In this document: positions 15,243-24,597 of the stretch, in pieces
Layout of the letters: each line of letters starts with the position of its first letter
Position numbering within the stretch: the first letter of the stretch is position 1
Assembly (NCBI RefSeq): GCF_028743495.1
Contig: NZ_CP117968.1
Length of the DNA: 64,000 nt
Strand: one strand, 5' to 3'
DNA from: Allobacillus halotolerans
GTDB taxonomy: Bacteria; Bacillota; Bacilli; Bacillales; Alkalibacillaceae
The notes under the pieces: generated by a model
Seen by the model: only the letters and a program-made list of their open reading frames with translations
Databases searched by the model: none
What the model was told of the DNA's origin: nothing
Translations under genes and position numbers: made by a program

Positions 15243-16406
15243 CTAGAGTGCCTGAAATGTTCGCTCAGATTCTTTCTTTTTTGGTTCCATCCCTCTTCTT
15301 CGGATGTTTCCTTTAATCGCAATATTCATCAATATACCCAAAAGGAAAAAGGTAATCAACAAAGAAGAACCACCGTAACTGATGAGCGGCAATGTAATTC
15401 CTGTAATTGGCATTAACCCGGTAATCGCCCCTAAGTTAATGAATACTTGTGAGGTAATCTGAAAAGTAATTCCATATGCAAGCAACTGACCAAATTGGTC
15501 TGTCGCTCGTTTGGCGATCATTAACCCTTTAAACATAAATGCAATGTATAAGCCGATGACAAACAATACGCCGAGTAAGCCTAGTTCCTCAGCAATGACC
15601 GACATGATGAAATCGGTATGCGCTTCCGGTAAAAATCCGGCCTTTTGTACACTGTTGCTTAATCCAACGCCATTAATTTGTCCGCTCGCAATGGCAATCA
15701 ATGAATGAACCAACTGATAATCCTCACCACTTGGATCTGAAAAAGGTTTTAGAAATCCGGTTAGTCGCTCCATTCGGTAACCTTCTGTCAAAATCAATAA
15801 AATTACACCAGCTAATGCTGTTCCTCCCAGTAAGAATAGGTGACGGAATCGGATCCCGGCAAACATCAAAATAATTCCACAAGGGATAATGATTGAAACG
15901 GCCGTACCCAAATCGGGTTGAAATACGATTAATATAAAAACAAGTAACAACACAATCAATGGCGGCATAACGCCTTGTCCAAAATGATGCAACTTCTCTT
16001 GTTTGTTTGTGTAAGCTTTCGCAAAATATAAGATCAAAGCAACTTTAGCCACTTCAGACGGCTGGAGAAGAATGAATCCTAAATTCAACCAACGTGTCGC
16101 TTCGTTTCTCGTTACTCCGACACCTGGAATTAAAACCAACACCAATAAAAAGATTGTTCCTAATATAAATATGGGAATAAACGGACCTAGCTTACGGTAA
16201 TTGAATAGGCTTGTGAGGCCAAAAACGAAAAATCCAAAAATCAAAAAACGTTTCTGACGGTCGAAGAAAAAATCAGGATTATTTAAATCAGGGTCTAATC
16301 CTGCGAACACAAAGCTCGCACTATAAACCATGACAATACCAACCGATGCTAACAATAATATAATAACGAAAAGTGGATAATCTATATTTTTTAAATGGTT
16401 TTTCAC
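15243..16406 (-). CDS. FtsW/RodA/SpoVE-family peptidoglycan polymerase
   Basis: 387-residue SEDS-family glycosyltransferase with about ten membrane segments. It joins lipid II into glycan strands together with a class B penicillin-binding protein. Family signatures are present: WLNLGFILLQPSEVAK, FQPDLGTAV, AHTDFIMSVIAEELG and the C-terminal TGITLPLISYGGSS. The AHTDF loop favours the FtsW/SpoVE branch over RodA. There is no cell-division cluster around it, so it may be a second, specialised copy. The C-terminus is short and basic. Confidence 0.88.
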   Translation of the reverse strand: MKNHLKNIDYPLFVIILLLASVGIVMVYSASFVFAGLDPDLNNPDFFFDRQKRFLIFGFFVFGLTSLFNYRKLGPFIPIFILGTIFLLVLVLIPGVGVTRNEATRWLNLGFILLQPSEVAKVALILYFAKAYTNKQEKLHHFGQGVMPPLIVLLLVFILIVFQPDLGTAVSIIIPCGIILMFAGIRFRHLFLLGGTALAGVILLILTEGYRMERLTGFLKPFSDPSGEDYQLVHSLIAIASGQINGVGLSNSVQKAGFLPEAHTDFIMSVIAEELGLLGVLFVIGLYIAFMFKGLMIAKRATDQFGQLLAYGITFQITSQVFINLGAITGLMPITGITLPLISYGGSSLLITFFLLGILMNIAIKGNIRRRGMEPKKKESERTFQAL

Positions 16407-16531
16407 TGGTCAACACTCCCATAGTATAACTATACATGAATTATCCCGATTTTTAACAGTATCTTTTTACTCAAATTAAAAATTACCTGGGAGAAGGCAA
16501 CTTGTCAGGCATTCCTGAAACTTAGTTGAAG

Positions 16532-16570
16532 TGAAAAAACCACCTTCCGCACGAGACGAAAGATGGTTTC
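16532..16570 (-). terminator. Terminator of the ABC-F gene
   Basis: Minus-strand stem AAACCATCTTTCG/CGGAAGGTGGTTT with a T tail, 15 bp past the stop codon at 16585. Confidence 0.8.
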
Positions 16571-16584
16571 TTATATGACAACTA

Positions 16585-18192
16585 TTACAAAACAGGTGTT
16601 GTAATTTTCTTTTCTGCTTCAATATAATCCTCATATGATTCGGATTTATCAACGACACCTTCATCGGTGATTTCAATTACGCGATTGGCAATCGTTTGGA
16701 TAAATTGATGGTCGTGAGAAGTAAAGATCACAGAACCCTTAAATTGGATTAAGCTATCGTTCAACGATTGAATGGATTCGAGATCCAAGTGGTTCGTCGG
16801 ATCATCCAAAATCAATACGTTTGAATGACTCAACATCATGCGGGATAGCATACAACGTACTTTTTCTCCCCCGGAAAGGACACTTGCTTTTTTGAACACA
16901 TCTTCTCCAGAGAAAAGCATACGGCCAAGAAATCCACGCAAGAATGTTTCACTTTCATCTTCCGGTGAATATTGACGTAACCAATCAATCAACGTTTTAT
17001 CTACTCCATCAAAGTAGTAGCTGTTGTCTTTCGGGAAGTAGGATTGGGATGTCGTGATTCCCCATTTATAGCTTCCTTCGTCCGGTTCCATTTCACCGAC
17101 TAAAATTTTAAGCAAAGTTGTTTTCGCGATGTCATCACCGAGTAAAACGACTTTATCGTCTTTGTTCAAACGGAAAGTGACGTTATTCAATACTTTTTTA
17201 CCGTCGATTGTTTTAGAAAGTCCGTTGACTTCCAACAAATCATTGCCGATTTCACGTTCCGGTTGGAAGGCAATGTACGGATATTTCCGTGAGGATGGCT
17301 TGATATCATCCAACGTAATTTTATCCAATAGCTTTTTACGGGACGTAGCCTGGCGTGATTTTGACGCGTTGGCACTGAACCGCGCGATAAACTCTTTCAA
17401 GTCTTTAATCTTTTCTTCTTTTTTCTTGTTTTGGTCCTGCGCCATTTTTAATGCTAACTGGCTGGACTCATACCAAAAATCATAGTTCCCGACATAGAGC
17501 GTAATTTTTTCAAAGTCCAAATCAGCAATATGTGTACAGACATTATTCAAGAAGTTTCTGTCGTGTGAAACGACGATGACGGTATTTTCAAATTGGATCA
17601 AAAATTCTTCCAACCAACGGATCGCTTGTAAATCAAGTCCGTTTGTCGGCTCATCCAATAGTAAAATATCCGGGTTACCGAATAGCGCTTGTGCAAGAAG
17701 TACTTTTACTTTCTCCGTTTCAGGAAGGTCCGCCATTTTTTTGTCGTGGAATTCGTCTTTCACGCCAAGACCTTGCAGTAATGTCGCAGCATCACCTTCA
17801 GCTTCCCAACCATTCATTTCAGCAAATTCGCCTTCTAGCTCTGCCGCACGCATGCCATCTTCTTCCGTAAAGTCACCTTTGGAATAGATTGCATCCTTTT
17901 CTTGCATCACTTCATATAAACGCTCATGTCCCATCATGACGACATTGAGGGCATTTTCTTCTTCATAAGCAAAGTGATCCTGTTTCAAAACAGCGATCCG
18001 CTCATCTTTTCCTACAGAAACATGACCTTCTTGGGGTTCAATTTCACCCGATAGAATTTTTAGGAATGTTGATTTTCCGGCACCATTCGCACCGATTAAA
18101 CCGTAACAATTCCCATTGGTAAATTTTATTGAAACATCTTCAAAGAGCTTGCGATCTGAAAACCGAAGCCCGACATTAGTTGCTTGTAACAT
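16585..18192 (-). CDS. ABC-F family ATPase (YkpA-like)
   Basis: 535-residue soluble protein with two ABC domains and no membrane segment, of the ABC-F (Uup/YbiT/YkpA) group that acts on ribosomes. First domain: Walker A GANGAGKST, a degenerate signature (LPETEK) and Walker B LLLDEPTNGLD. The interdomain linker is basic. Second domain: a degenerate Walker A (GDDIAKTTLL), intact signature LSGGEK and LILDDPTNHLD, where the usual catalytic glutamate is aspartate. B. subtilis YkpA, as I recall it, has the same overall layout and a degenerate second P-loop. The gene is monocistronic between two terminator-bounded regions. Confidence 0.9.
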   Translation of the reverse strand: MLQATNVGLRFSDRKLFEDVSIKFTNGNCYGLIGANGAGKSTFLKILSGEIEPQEGHVSVGKDERIAVLKQDHFAYEEENALNVVMMGHERLYEVMQEKDAIYSKGDFTEEDGMRAAELEGEFAEMNGWEAEGDAATLLQGLGVKDEFHDKKMADLPETEKVKVLLAQALFGNPDILLLDEPTNGLDLQAIRWLEEFLIQFENTVIVVSHDRNFLNNVCTHIADLDFEKITLYVGNYDFWYESSQLALKMAQDQNKKKEEKIKDLKEFIARFSANASKSRQATSRKKLLDKITLDDIKPSSRKYPYIAFQPEREIGNDLLEVNGLSKTIDGKKVLNNVTFRLNKDDKVVLLGDDIAKTTLLKILVGEMEPDEGSYKWGITTSQSYFPKDNSYYFDGVDKTLIDWLRQYSPEDESETFLRGFLGRMLFSGEDVFKKASVLSGGEKVRCMLSRMMLSHSNVLILDDPTNHLDLESIQSLNDSLIQFKGSVIFTSHDHQFIQTIANRVIEITDEGVVDKSESYEDYIEAEKKITTPVL

Positions 18193-18363
18193 GAAACAGC
18201 CTCCATCATTAAACTTAACGAATATTATTATAGCACCTTTTTAAAGATTTTCCGATAGATAACAACGAACAGTTTGAAATTTATTTCCAATCATCTACCT
18301 TCATAGAAAAAATCATCTCGGACACATTAACTATAGTATGAAAAAATTCCGAGGTGCTAATCA

Positions 18364-19569
18364 ATGAATCAAAAAGACCCGCTAGGTGTTTGGGGGCTAA
18401 TCACGTTAGCCTCCATTCCGCTCGTCATGACATTAGGTAATTCCATGCTCATTCCAGTGTTGCCGGTTTTTGAAGAAAAAATCGGCATCTCTTCATTTCA
18501 GTCAAGCTTAATCATCACCAGCTATTCTGTTTCAGCCATTTTTTTAATACCTATTGCTGGTTATTTATCGGATCGGTACGGCAGAAAAATTGTCATTTTG
18601 CCGAGTTTACTTTTGACCTTGATTGGCGGTGTGATTGCCGCATACGCTTCGTGGAAAATAGAAAACCCATTTGCTTGGATTGTTGTCGGCCGAATTTTAC
18701 AAGGTGTCGGTGCTTCCGGTGCCACACCCATTATTCTTCCTCTCGTCGGCGATTTGTATAAAGACGATGATGAGAAGGCCAGTGAGAACTTAGGTGTCGT
18801 TGAGACGTCCAACACATTCGGTAAGGTGTTAAGCCCAATTGTCGGCGCCTTTTTCGCAACGATTCTTTGGTATTTACCGTTTATCTCGATTGCTGTCTTT
18901 AGCTTAATTTCCTTTATATTGGTCGTCTTTTTTATCAAAGTACCGAGAGACATTGCCAAACCACCCGCCTTTCGAACATTTTTGGCGAAAACGAAAAAGA
19001 TATTCAGTATTGAAGGTCCGTGGTTATATACGATTTTCGGCATAGGAGCATATGTGATGCTCGTCTTATTCGGTGTGTTATTCTTTCTATCCGATATTTT
19101 TGAAAAAGAATACGGTATCGAAGGTGTGCGAAAAGGGGTTCTGCTCGCCGTTCCGCTAATTGTTTTATGTATCACGGCTTTCACCATCGGTAAGTGGATC
19201 AAGGGCAGTTTGACAGTCATGAAAACGGTCATGATTTTATCGATGATCATCCTTTCTGTCAGTGTCAGCTTTGTTGGCTCATCCGATTCAGCTGAAATCC
19301 TTCTGCTCGTCATCAGCATCACTGGTCTCGCTATCGGCGCATTACTGCCAACATTGGACGCCATGATTACCGAAAATATTCAAAAAGATGCTCGCGGAAC
19401 GATTACTTCGATTTATAGTGCTGCAAGATTTATCGGGGTTGCGGCTGGACCTCCGTTGATGTCTTTGTTAATGAAAAATTTCCTGGCAGTAAGCTATATT
19501 GTTGCTGGTGGGATCGGCATTCTCCTTCTCGGCTCCATTGTTTTATTCATTCGACCTGAACGTACCTAA
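18364..19569 (+). CDS. Major facilitator superfamily efflux transporter
   Basis: 401-residue MFS protein with 12 predicted membrane segments. Motif A GYLSDRYGRK follows TM2, and the drug/H+ antiporter motif C region (GRILQGVGASGATPIILPLVGD) is in TM4-5, given here as GRILQGVGASG. This points to proton-driven export of drugs or metabolites, similar to the YfmO/YitG group. The substrate is not predictable. A GAGGTG site precedes the ATG. No regulator gene is adjacent. Confidence 0.88.
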   Translation: MNQKDPLGVWGLITLASIPLVMTLGNSMLIPVLPVFEEKIGISSFQSSLIITSYSVSAIFLIPIAGYLSDRYGRKIVILPSLLLTLIGGVIAAYASWKIENPFAWIVVGRILQGVGASGATPIILPLVGDLYKDDDEKASENLGVVETSNTFGKVLSPIVGAFFATILWYLPFISIAVFSLISFILVVFFIKVPRDIAKPPAFRTFLAKTKKIFSIEGPWLYTIFGIGAYVMLVLFGVLFFLSDIFEKEYGIEGVRKGVLLAVPLIVLCITAFTIGKWIKGSLTVMKTVMILSMIILSVSVSFVGSSDSAEILLLVISITGLAIGALLPTLDAMITENIQKDARGTITSIYSAARFIGVAAGPPLMSLLMKNFLAVSYIVAGGIGILLLGSIVLFIRPERT

Positions 19570-19639
19570 CTGAATAAATGGACTAGTTCTCCTCCTTGTC
19601 GCATATCTTGTAAAAAGTCGTGTGTTCAAGGAGGATATT

Positions 19640-19912
19640 ATGCAGGTCATGGAACGAACATTATTATCCATCATCTTTTTACGAATCATCTCAGGTGGAA
19701 TTGAAATCACCGCTGCATTCATGATGTTTAAATTCAATGATTTGTCCAAAGCTTTAGTGATCAATTCTTTATTAGCATTGGTCGGTCCAACGATCTTACT
19801 TTCAACCACACTCATTGGACTGTATGGACTTGCAGGGAAAATTTCATTATTAAAAGCTGTTTGCCTAATTGGAGGCATCTTATTAATTATCACGAGCCTC
19901 AAAATAAAATAA
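19640..19912 (+). CDS. yqhV: YqhV-like small membrane protein (DUF2619)
   Basis: 90-residue protein with three hydrophobic segments and the family stretch RIISGGIEITAAFMMFKFND. It resembles B. subtilis YqhV, a DUF2619 protein of unknown function. I start at MQVMERT, because AAGGAGG ends 7 bp before that ATG. It follows the MFS gene by 70 bp on the same strand and is followed by a strong terminator. Confidence 0.8.
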   Translation: MQVMERTLLSIIFLRIISGGIEITAAFMMFKFNDLSKALVINSLLALVGPTILLSTTLIGLYGLAGKISLLKAVCLIGGILLIITSLKIK

Positions 19913-19947
19913 CGGTTAACGACTGAAACATCGTTAACCGTTTTTTT
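19911..19947. terminator. Bidirectional terminator between yqhV and the CDF transporter
   Basis: Twelve-base-pair perfect stem AACGGTTAACGA/TCGTTAACCGTT, then TTTTTTT on the plus strand. A-rich sequence on the other side could serve the minus-strand gene. Confidence 0.85.
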
Positions 19948-20920
19948 ATTTATTGTCCTTATCTAATGTAATATCTGTCCAAGTCTGTTTGTCATCTGAT
20001 TCAATGATTCCTAAAAACACATCATCAATATAAGATTGATCGAGAATCTTTTCAGCTACACGGAATTTAACATCGTCCGCATCGGCAAGCGTCATTCCTT
20101 TTTCCAACTCAAGATAAGCTTCCACATGGTAGTCTCCACCTTCTTGCAAAATGCGCATCTTTTGGATATCGACGACTTTTGGATCGTTTAAAATAATCTG
20201 TGCGACACTCGTCTCAATCTTTTTCGGTGCAGCAACACCAATTAACCCAATCGTATTGTCGTAACCGATTTTTATGGCAATCCCAATTAGTAAAATACCA
20301 ATGATCATTGTTCCGATTCCATCATAAATATAATTACCGGTAATATGTGATATAGCAATCGCAATTAAAGCTACTGCCCCACCAAGCGTCGCTACGTTAT
20401 CTTCGTAAAACACCAACCGTGTCGGTGGTTGGGCATATTCGATATTTTTATACGATTCGATTATAAAGTTACCGTCTTTTTCAGCACGCGCTTCCTGGAC
20501 GACTTCTTTCATGACTTTCAGCAACACGCCACCATCGATCGCAATCGAAATGACCATGACAATAACCATTAACCACAAATTGGATGAAGGTTCAGGATCT
20601 TGAATGATATGCCATCCATTCAAAATGGTCTCATATGCCATGATTGATACGACGATAACCGCCAATAAGACAAATAAATTCACCACTCTTCCATATCCAG
20701 TCGGAAAACGTTTCGTTGGCTTCTTTTCAGCTAAAGCACTTCCGAAGAAAACCATCCCCTGGTTGAGCGAATCTGCGATGGAGTGGATCATTGTCGCAAA
20801 CATGGCACCACTACCACTGATCAAGGCTGCAATTCCTTTAATAATTGCAATTGCAACATTCCCTAATGCAGATAAACCAGATGAACGGTTTCCTCGTTTC
20901 AATAATTTAATCATCCGCAT
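19946..20920 (-). CDS. Cation diffusion facilitator family transporter
   Basis: 324-residue CDF protein with six predicted membrane segments. A metal site HSIAD lies in TM2 and a second acidic cluster (EDNVATLGG) in TM5. The C-terminal cytoplasmic domain follows. The long loop between TM4 and TM5 and the overall layout resemble the ZnT9-like branch. Such proteins export divalent metals by proton antiport. The metal cannot be assigned. Array D lies upstream of its start. Confidence 0.88.
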   Translation of the reverse strand: MRMIKLLKRGNRSSGLSALGNVAIAIIKGIAALISGSGAMFATMIHSIADSLNQGMVFFGSALAEKKPTKRFPTGYGRVVNLFVLLAVIVVSIMAYETILNGWHIIQDPEPSSNLWLMVIVMVISIAIDGGVLLKVMKEVVQEARAEKDGNFIIESYKNIEYAQPPTRLVFYEDNVATLGGAVALIAIAISHITGNYIYDGIGTMIIGILLIGIAIKIGYDNTIGLIGVAAPKKIETSVAQIILNDPKVVDIQKMRILQEGGDYHVEAYLELEKGMTLADADDVKFRVAEKILDQSYIDDVFLGIIESDDKQTWTDITLDKDNK

Positions 20921-21020
20921 CTTCTCCTTCCCTTCCTACTACTTTAGAAATTACCCGATTTCGTGTGTTTTTATCCATGTATGGAAAATTAGGAAGCGGA
21001 AAATTCATGGATGAGTGTGT

Positions 21021-21250
21021 GATTAAGCGGTTGGTATGCTTGATTAAGTCGTTTAAGTGATTTTTTTGCGGCTGTTGGGATTTTTTGAACGGTTAGCGCG
21101 ATGTTTTGAACGGTCGGCACGACGTTTTGAACGGTTAGTACGAGCTTTTGAACGGTAACAGCCTCTTTTTGAACAGTTAGCTCAGTTGTTTGAACGGTGA
21201 CAATGACCTTTTGAACGGTTAGCACGCTTTTTTGAATGTTTAGCTTAAAA
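21021..21250 (+). repeat. 21-bp tandem array D (8 clear plus about 3 degenerate units, TTTTGAACGGTTAGC family)
   Basis: Clear units start at 21083, 21104, 21125, 21146, 21167, 21188, 21209 and 21230. More decayed units in the same period extend left to 21021. The core TTTTGAACGGTTAGC is followed by six variable bases. The array lies between the promoter side of the CDF gene and the terminator of the next minus-strand gene, which ends 3 bp away. The minus-strand frame reads as LTVQK heptads, which I take to be non-coding. Confidence 0.85.
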
Positions 21251-21252
21251 TA

Positions 21253-21285
21253 CAAAAAACGCAATTGCTTCCGTAGCAATTGCGT
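21253..21285 (-). terminator. Terminator of the small membrane protein gene
   Basis: GCAATTGC pairs with GCAATTGC around TACGGAA on the minus strand, followed by GTTTTTTG. Array D begins immediately past the T tract. Confidence 0.8.
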
Positions 21286-21299
21286 CCCCGACCAATGCG

Positions 21300-21737
21300 T
21301 TATACTTTTTTATAGCGAATCTTAGAGAGTAATTCAGTAAGCACAAAATAAATCATTGCACCAATCACAAATACAAAAGGACCATACAACAATTGCGTTA
21401 GATTTCCAACAGGCGCATTAAAGGACCAACTTAAAATGTAATTAATAACAAATAAGGATATTAGTAATGATGCATGAATACCAGCGTGTTGTATGAAATG
21501 AGTTCGGTTTCTTTTGATGAACATTAATAAAATCCATGTAAGTGAAACAAGGATAAAAGCAACTTCGAACAGATAGGCAAAATCGGATAATGTACTTATT
21601 CTGGAAAACTCTGATTGAGTGATGGTCGGTCCTAAAGGTTTGCTTAGAATTGATTTGTAAATCTCTATTGAGATATATCCTAAATTAAGGATCAATAAGA
21701 TTGTTATAAAAATGAACTTACTTGATTTTAATTTCAT
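21300..21737 (-). CDS. Hypothetical membrane protein, four TM segments
   Basis: 145 residues if started at MKLKSSK, which has GGGGAG upstream. A longer frame from 21800 lacks a ribosome site. It shows four hydrophobic segments separated by short polar loops and no motif I recognise. It is monocistronic, between array D and the ssrA terminator. It appears to be a genuine gene because of its start signal and terminator, but no function can be assigned. Confidence 0.65.
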   Translation of the reverse strand: MKLKSSKFIFITILLILNLGYISIEIYKSILSKPLGPTITQSEFSRISTLSDFAYLFEVAFILVSLTWILLMFIKRNRTHFIQHAGIHASLLISLFVINYILSWSFNAPVGNLTQLLYGPFVFVIGAMIYFVLTELLSKIRYKKV

Positions 21738-21858
21738 TTTGCTCTCCCCTATAACGGTTCGTTTGTTGGCTAATATACAATTATAACATAAATATATCAA
21801 TTATTCAGAACATTTACGCACGCTTACTGATACTTACTTCAAAAAATCTGTAGCAAAA

Positions 21859-21900
21859 TAAAAAACGCCACAACTCTCGATGTACAAGAAATGTGACGTT
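21859..21900 (-). terminator. Terminator of ssrA
   Basis: Minus-strand stem AACGTCACA/TGTGGCG followed by TTTTTTATTTT, about 25 bp past the mature tmRNA 3' end. Confidence 0.75.
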
Positions 21901-21922
21901 TATTATTCGTCGTATTGATGTA

Positions 21923-22279
21923 TGGAGACGGCGGGACTCGAACCCGCGTCCAGAGATATCGGCACTCAAGCTTCTACAAGCTTAGTTAGCGTATTCGTCA
22001 TTCGCCAGCTCTTCGGCCCACTAACAGGCTTCCGAGTGGCTAGTCTGATTAGTCTCTTCTGAAATCCTCAGACGGTGGATTTCAGCGTAGCCCGCTTCAT
22101 TTGAGACCCTTCTATCTGCTACACGGGCGATAGCAGGAAGGATCCTGTAGAACTGCTTACGCAGCTACAGCGAAATTGTTTTGTTTGCCAGTTATTATTA
22201 ACTGAGTGACGTTTTACGAGCCGTCGCCTCGACTTGCAACTCAAGCTCGACCTATCCCTGTCGAATCCAAAACGTCCCC
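21923..22279 (-). ncRNA. ssrA: Transfer-messenger RNA (tmRNA)
   Basis: About 357 nt. The 5' end GGGGACGTTTTGGATTCGAC and the 3' T-arm and acceptor (GGTTCGAGTCCCGCCGTCTCC) form the tRNA-like domain; the latter is split here as GGTTCGAGTCCC and GCCGTCTCC. The tag frame (22157-22189) encodes GKQNNFAVAA and a stop, ending in the AA degron read by ClpXP. The terminal CCA is not encoded in full. tmRNA rescues stalled ribosomes with SmpB, whose gene is 98 bp upstream in the same direction. Confidence 0.96.
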
Positions 22280-22326
22280 GTAAAAAGGGAAACATTTTGT
22301 GATGAATGTTTTGTCTTACAATTAGT

Positions 22327-22355
22327 ATTATAGCATATTTCCACGGAAATGAAAA
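22327..22355 (-). promoter_or_regulatory. Promoter of ssrA
   Basis: Minus strand TTTTCA and TATAAT, separated by 17 bp. The start point would be about 40 nt before the mature 5' end, which RNase P trims. Confidence 0.65.
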
Positions 22356-22377
22356 GATGTTGCTTACAAAGGGAAGC

Positions 22378-22842
22378 TTACTGGAAGTGCTCCTTCATCG
22401 CACGCTCAACATCGCGTTTCGCCGCTTTTTGTTTCAGATCTTCTCGTTTATCGTACTTTTTCTTACCTTTACCGAGACCGATCAGTAATTTAGCGACTCC
22501 ATTTTTGATGTATATCTTTAGTGGAACGAGCGAGTACCCTTTCATTTGTGTCTGTCCGATCAGCTTGTTGATTTCGCTTCTATGAAGTAACAGCTTTCTA
22601 GAACGGGTTGGTTCATGGTTATATCGATTGCCTTGTTCGTAAGTTGAAATATGCATGTTATGAACATACACTTCACCATTAGATACCCTTGCGAAGGCAT
22701 CTTTCAAGTTGACCCGACCAGCTCGAATGGACTTGATTTCGGTTCCTTGCAAAACTAATCCAGCTTCGTATGTTTCTTCTATAAAGAAATCATGACGGGC
22801 TTTCCGATTGGTTGCAATGGCATTTGAATCTTTTTTAGCCAT
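22378..22842 (-). CDS. smpB: SsrA-binding protein SmpB
   Basis: 154-residue OB-fold RNA-binding protein. Signatures are NRKARHDFFIEETYEAGLVL (split: NRKARHDF and EETYEAGLVL), GTEIKSIRAG and the basic C-terminal tail rich in K and R. It brings tmRNA to stalled ribosomes and its tail probes the empty mRNA channel. It lies between rnr and ssrA, as in B. subtilis, although an IS256-family insertion and a GNAT gene now separate it from rnr. A GGAAGGAAA ribosome site is present. Confidence 0.96.
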   Translation of the reverse strand: MAKKDSNAIATNRKARHDFFIEETYEAGLVLQGTEIKSIRAGRVNLKDAFARVSNGEVYVHNMHISTYEQGNRYNHEPTRSRKLLLHRSEINKLIGQTQMKGYSLVPLKIYIKNGVAKLLIGLGKGKKKYDKREDLKQKAAKRDVERAMKEHFQ

Positions 22843-23051
22843 TTTCCTTCCTCCTCTACTGCATAACGTTATTTTACCAAATGAAGTGTATCTTTTAAAC
22901 TGTAACTATTTCTTCATTGTATACAAAGGCAATAAGGTGTGAGAACGAAGTGGGCTGACTGTTCAAACATATGGCTGTGACTTGCTCGTTTGAGTATAGC
23001 GCCTAGACGCCCGATATATGTGCAAGCCATCCATAAAATTGATTCAACCGC

Positions 23052-23315
23052 TTGATGAAGCGCGTTTAGCCACTCGATAAAGTGCTCCAAACGCTCGACG
23101 AAGCGCTCTAGCCGCTCGACAAGCACACTCCAAACGCTCGACGAAGCGCTCCAAACGCTCGACAAACAGCTCCAGCCGCTCGACGAAGCACTCCAAACGC
23201 TCGACAAACAGCTCCAAACGCTCGACGAAGCGCTCCAGCCGCTCGACGAAGCACTCTAACCGCTCGACGAAGCGTGCCAAACGCTCGACAAAGCGCGCTA
23301 ACCGCTCGACGAAGC
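23052..23315 (-). repeat. 21-bp tandem array E, left part of an array split by IS256 (13 units)
   Basis: Cores CTCGAC recur at 23073, 23094, 23115, 23137 and then every 21 bp to 23305, with a decayed unit at 23052. One step is 22 bp. Read on the minus strand the unit is TTCGTCGAGCGGTT plus a variable segment, the same family as array B but in the opposite orientation. The array is interrupted at 23316 by an IS256-family element and resumes at 24779. Confidence 0.88.
23307..23315 (+). repeat. Left 9-bp target duplication of the IS256-family element
   Basis: CGACGAAGC lies directly before the left end GATAAAGTCC and recurs directly after the right end at 24779-24787. Because the target is itself repetitive the match could be partly fortuitous, but removing one copy with the element restores the 21-bp array phase. 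Confidence 0.65.
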
Positions 23316-23411
23316 GATAAAGTCCATATAATTGTGTAAAAAGAATAGGCCATCTTTCTCTCCTGTGTTAAAGTGATTTCAACCACAAAATACTTTAGGA
23401 GGATGAGAAAG

Positions 23412-24587
23412 ATGACCCAAGTTAATTTTAGCCTAAATATCGATGAATTAAAAGAAAAGGTAATGGATTCAAAGCTGGATGACGTACTAAAGTCCGCTCT
23501 TGTGATGGTGTTAAATGAAATAATGTTGAAAGAGCAGGAAGAGTATTTAAAAGCTAGCCAATACGAAAGGAATGACCTAAGAACCGATTACCGTAATGGC
23601 TTTTATGAGCGTGGCTATATGATTGGCTCATTTGAACTGAGACTATTAGTTCCCCGCACGCGCAATGGAGAGTTCGAACCAAGTGTATTCGAGCGCTATG
23701 AAAGAAGAGATCAGGCTCTCGTCTTAAGTATGTTAGAGATGGTTATTAATGGTGTTTCAACACGGAAAGTAGGCAAGATTGTAGAAGAGCTGTGTGGTAA
23801 GTCAGTCTCTAAATCCTTTGTCTCCAATCTAACTAAAAAGTTAGATCCGATTGTGAAGGAATGGCTGAATCGCCCTTTAAATGTCACGTACTACCCTTAT
23901 ATTTACGCAGACGCTATGTATATCAAGGTAAGAGAAGATAATAAAGTCGTATCCAAAGCTGTCTATATCGTGGTAGGTGTCAATAAACAAAATAAACGTG
24001 AAATCATTGGCATGGAAATCAGTCATGTCGAGTCGAAAGACGCGTGGTTGAAGGTTTTTGAAAACCTCAAAAGCAGAGGGCTACAGTCACCCAAACTACT
24101 TATTTCCGATGCTCATGCTGGATTGAAAGCCTCTGTACCGGAAGCCTTTATCGGGACAAGTTGGCAGCGATGTACCTTTCACTTAAAAAAAGATTTAATT
24201 GAGAAAATGCCCAAGAAAAACGTAAAAGAAATCAAACATGAAATGAATTTAATCTATGAAACCGTCGATCCAGATGTCGCCAGAAAACGTAAAGACCAAT
24301 TCATTGAGAAATATGAAGATAAACATCCAAAAGTCTGTAGATGTCTCGAGGATGGTTTCGAAGATTCCATTCAATATATGAGCGAACCTACAAACTATCA
24401 TGTACACTTACGAACCACCAACAATCTCGAACGGATTAATCAAGAAGTCCGAAGAAGAGAACAGGTGATAAGAATCTTTCCGAACACACAAAGTGCTGTT
24501 CGATTAATTGGCGCCGTGTTAATGGATGTAGATGAAAACTTGGATTTGAAAAGAAGGTATTTACCTAAGAAGAAGATCTCTAATTAA
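23412..24587 (+). CDS. IS256-family transposase (mutator type)
   Basis: 391 residues from MTQVNFS, whose start has AGGAGG 9 bp upstream, the usual length for IS256. The DDE residues lie in YADAMYIKVR (first D), ISDAHAGLK (second D) and NNLERINQEVRRRE (E). The characteristic WQRCTFHLKKDL segment precedes the long insertion before the glutamate. No frameshift or stop was found, so the enzyme may be functional. It moves DNA through a circular intermediate and makes 8-9 bp target duplications. Confidence 0.95.
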   Translation: MTQVNFSLNIDELKEKVMDSKLDDVLKSALVMVLNEIMLKEQEEYLKASQYERNDLRTDYRNGFYERGYMIGSFELRLLVPRTRNGEFEPSVFERYERRDQALVLSMLEMVINGVSTRKVGKIVEELCGKSVSKSFVSNLTKKLDPIVKEWLNRPLNVTYYPYIYADAMYIKVREDNKVVSKAVYIVVGVNKQNKREIIGMEISHVESKDAWLKVFENLKSRGLQSPKLLISDAHAGLKASVPEAFIGTSWQRCTFHLKKDLIEKMPKKNVKEIKHEMNLIYETVDPDVARKRKDQFIEKYEDKHPKVCRCLEDGFEDSIQYMSEPTNYHVHLRTTNNLERINQEVRRREQVIRIFPNTQSAVRLIGAVLMDVDENLDLKRRYLPKKKISN

Positions 24588-24597
24588 CGAGGATTGC

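Noticed and set aside
18561..19364. A 267-residue minus-strand frame opposite the MFS transporter
   Set aside because: Antisense shadow; composition shows the pattern expected from the reverse strand of membrane-protein codons.
21923..22279. Reading frames inside the ssrA region
   Set aside because: The region is clearly tmRNA, with tRNA-like ends and a tag sequence.
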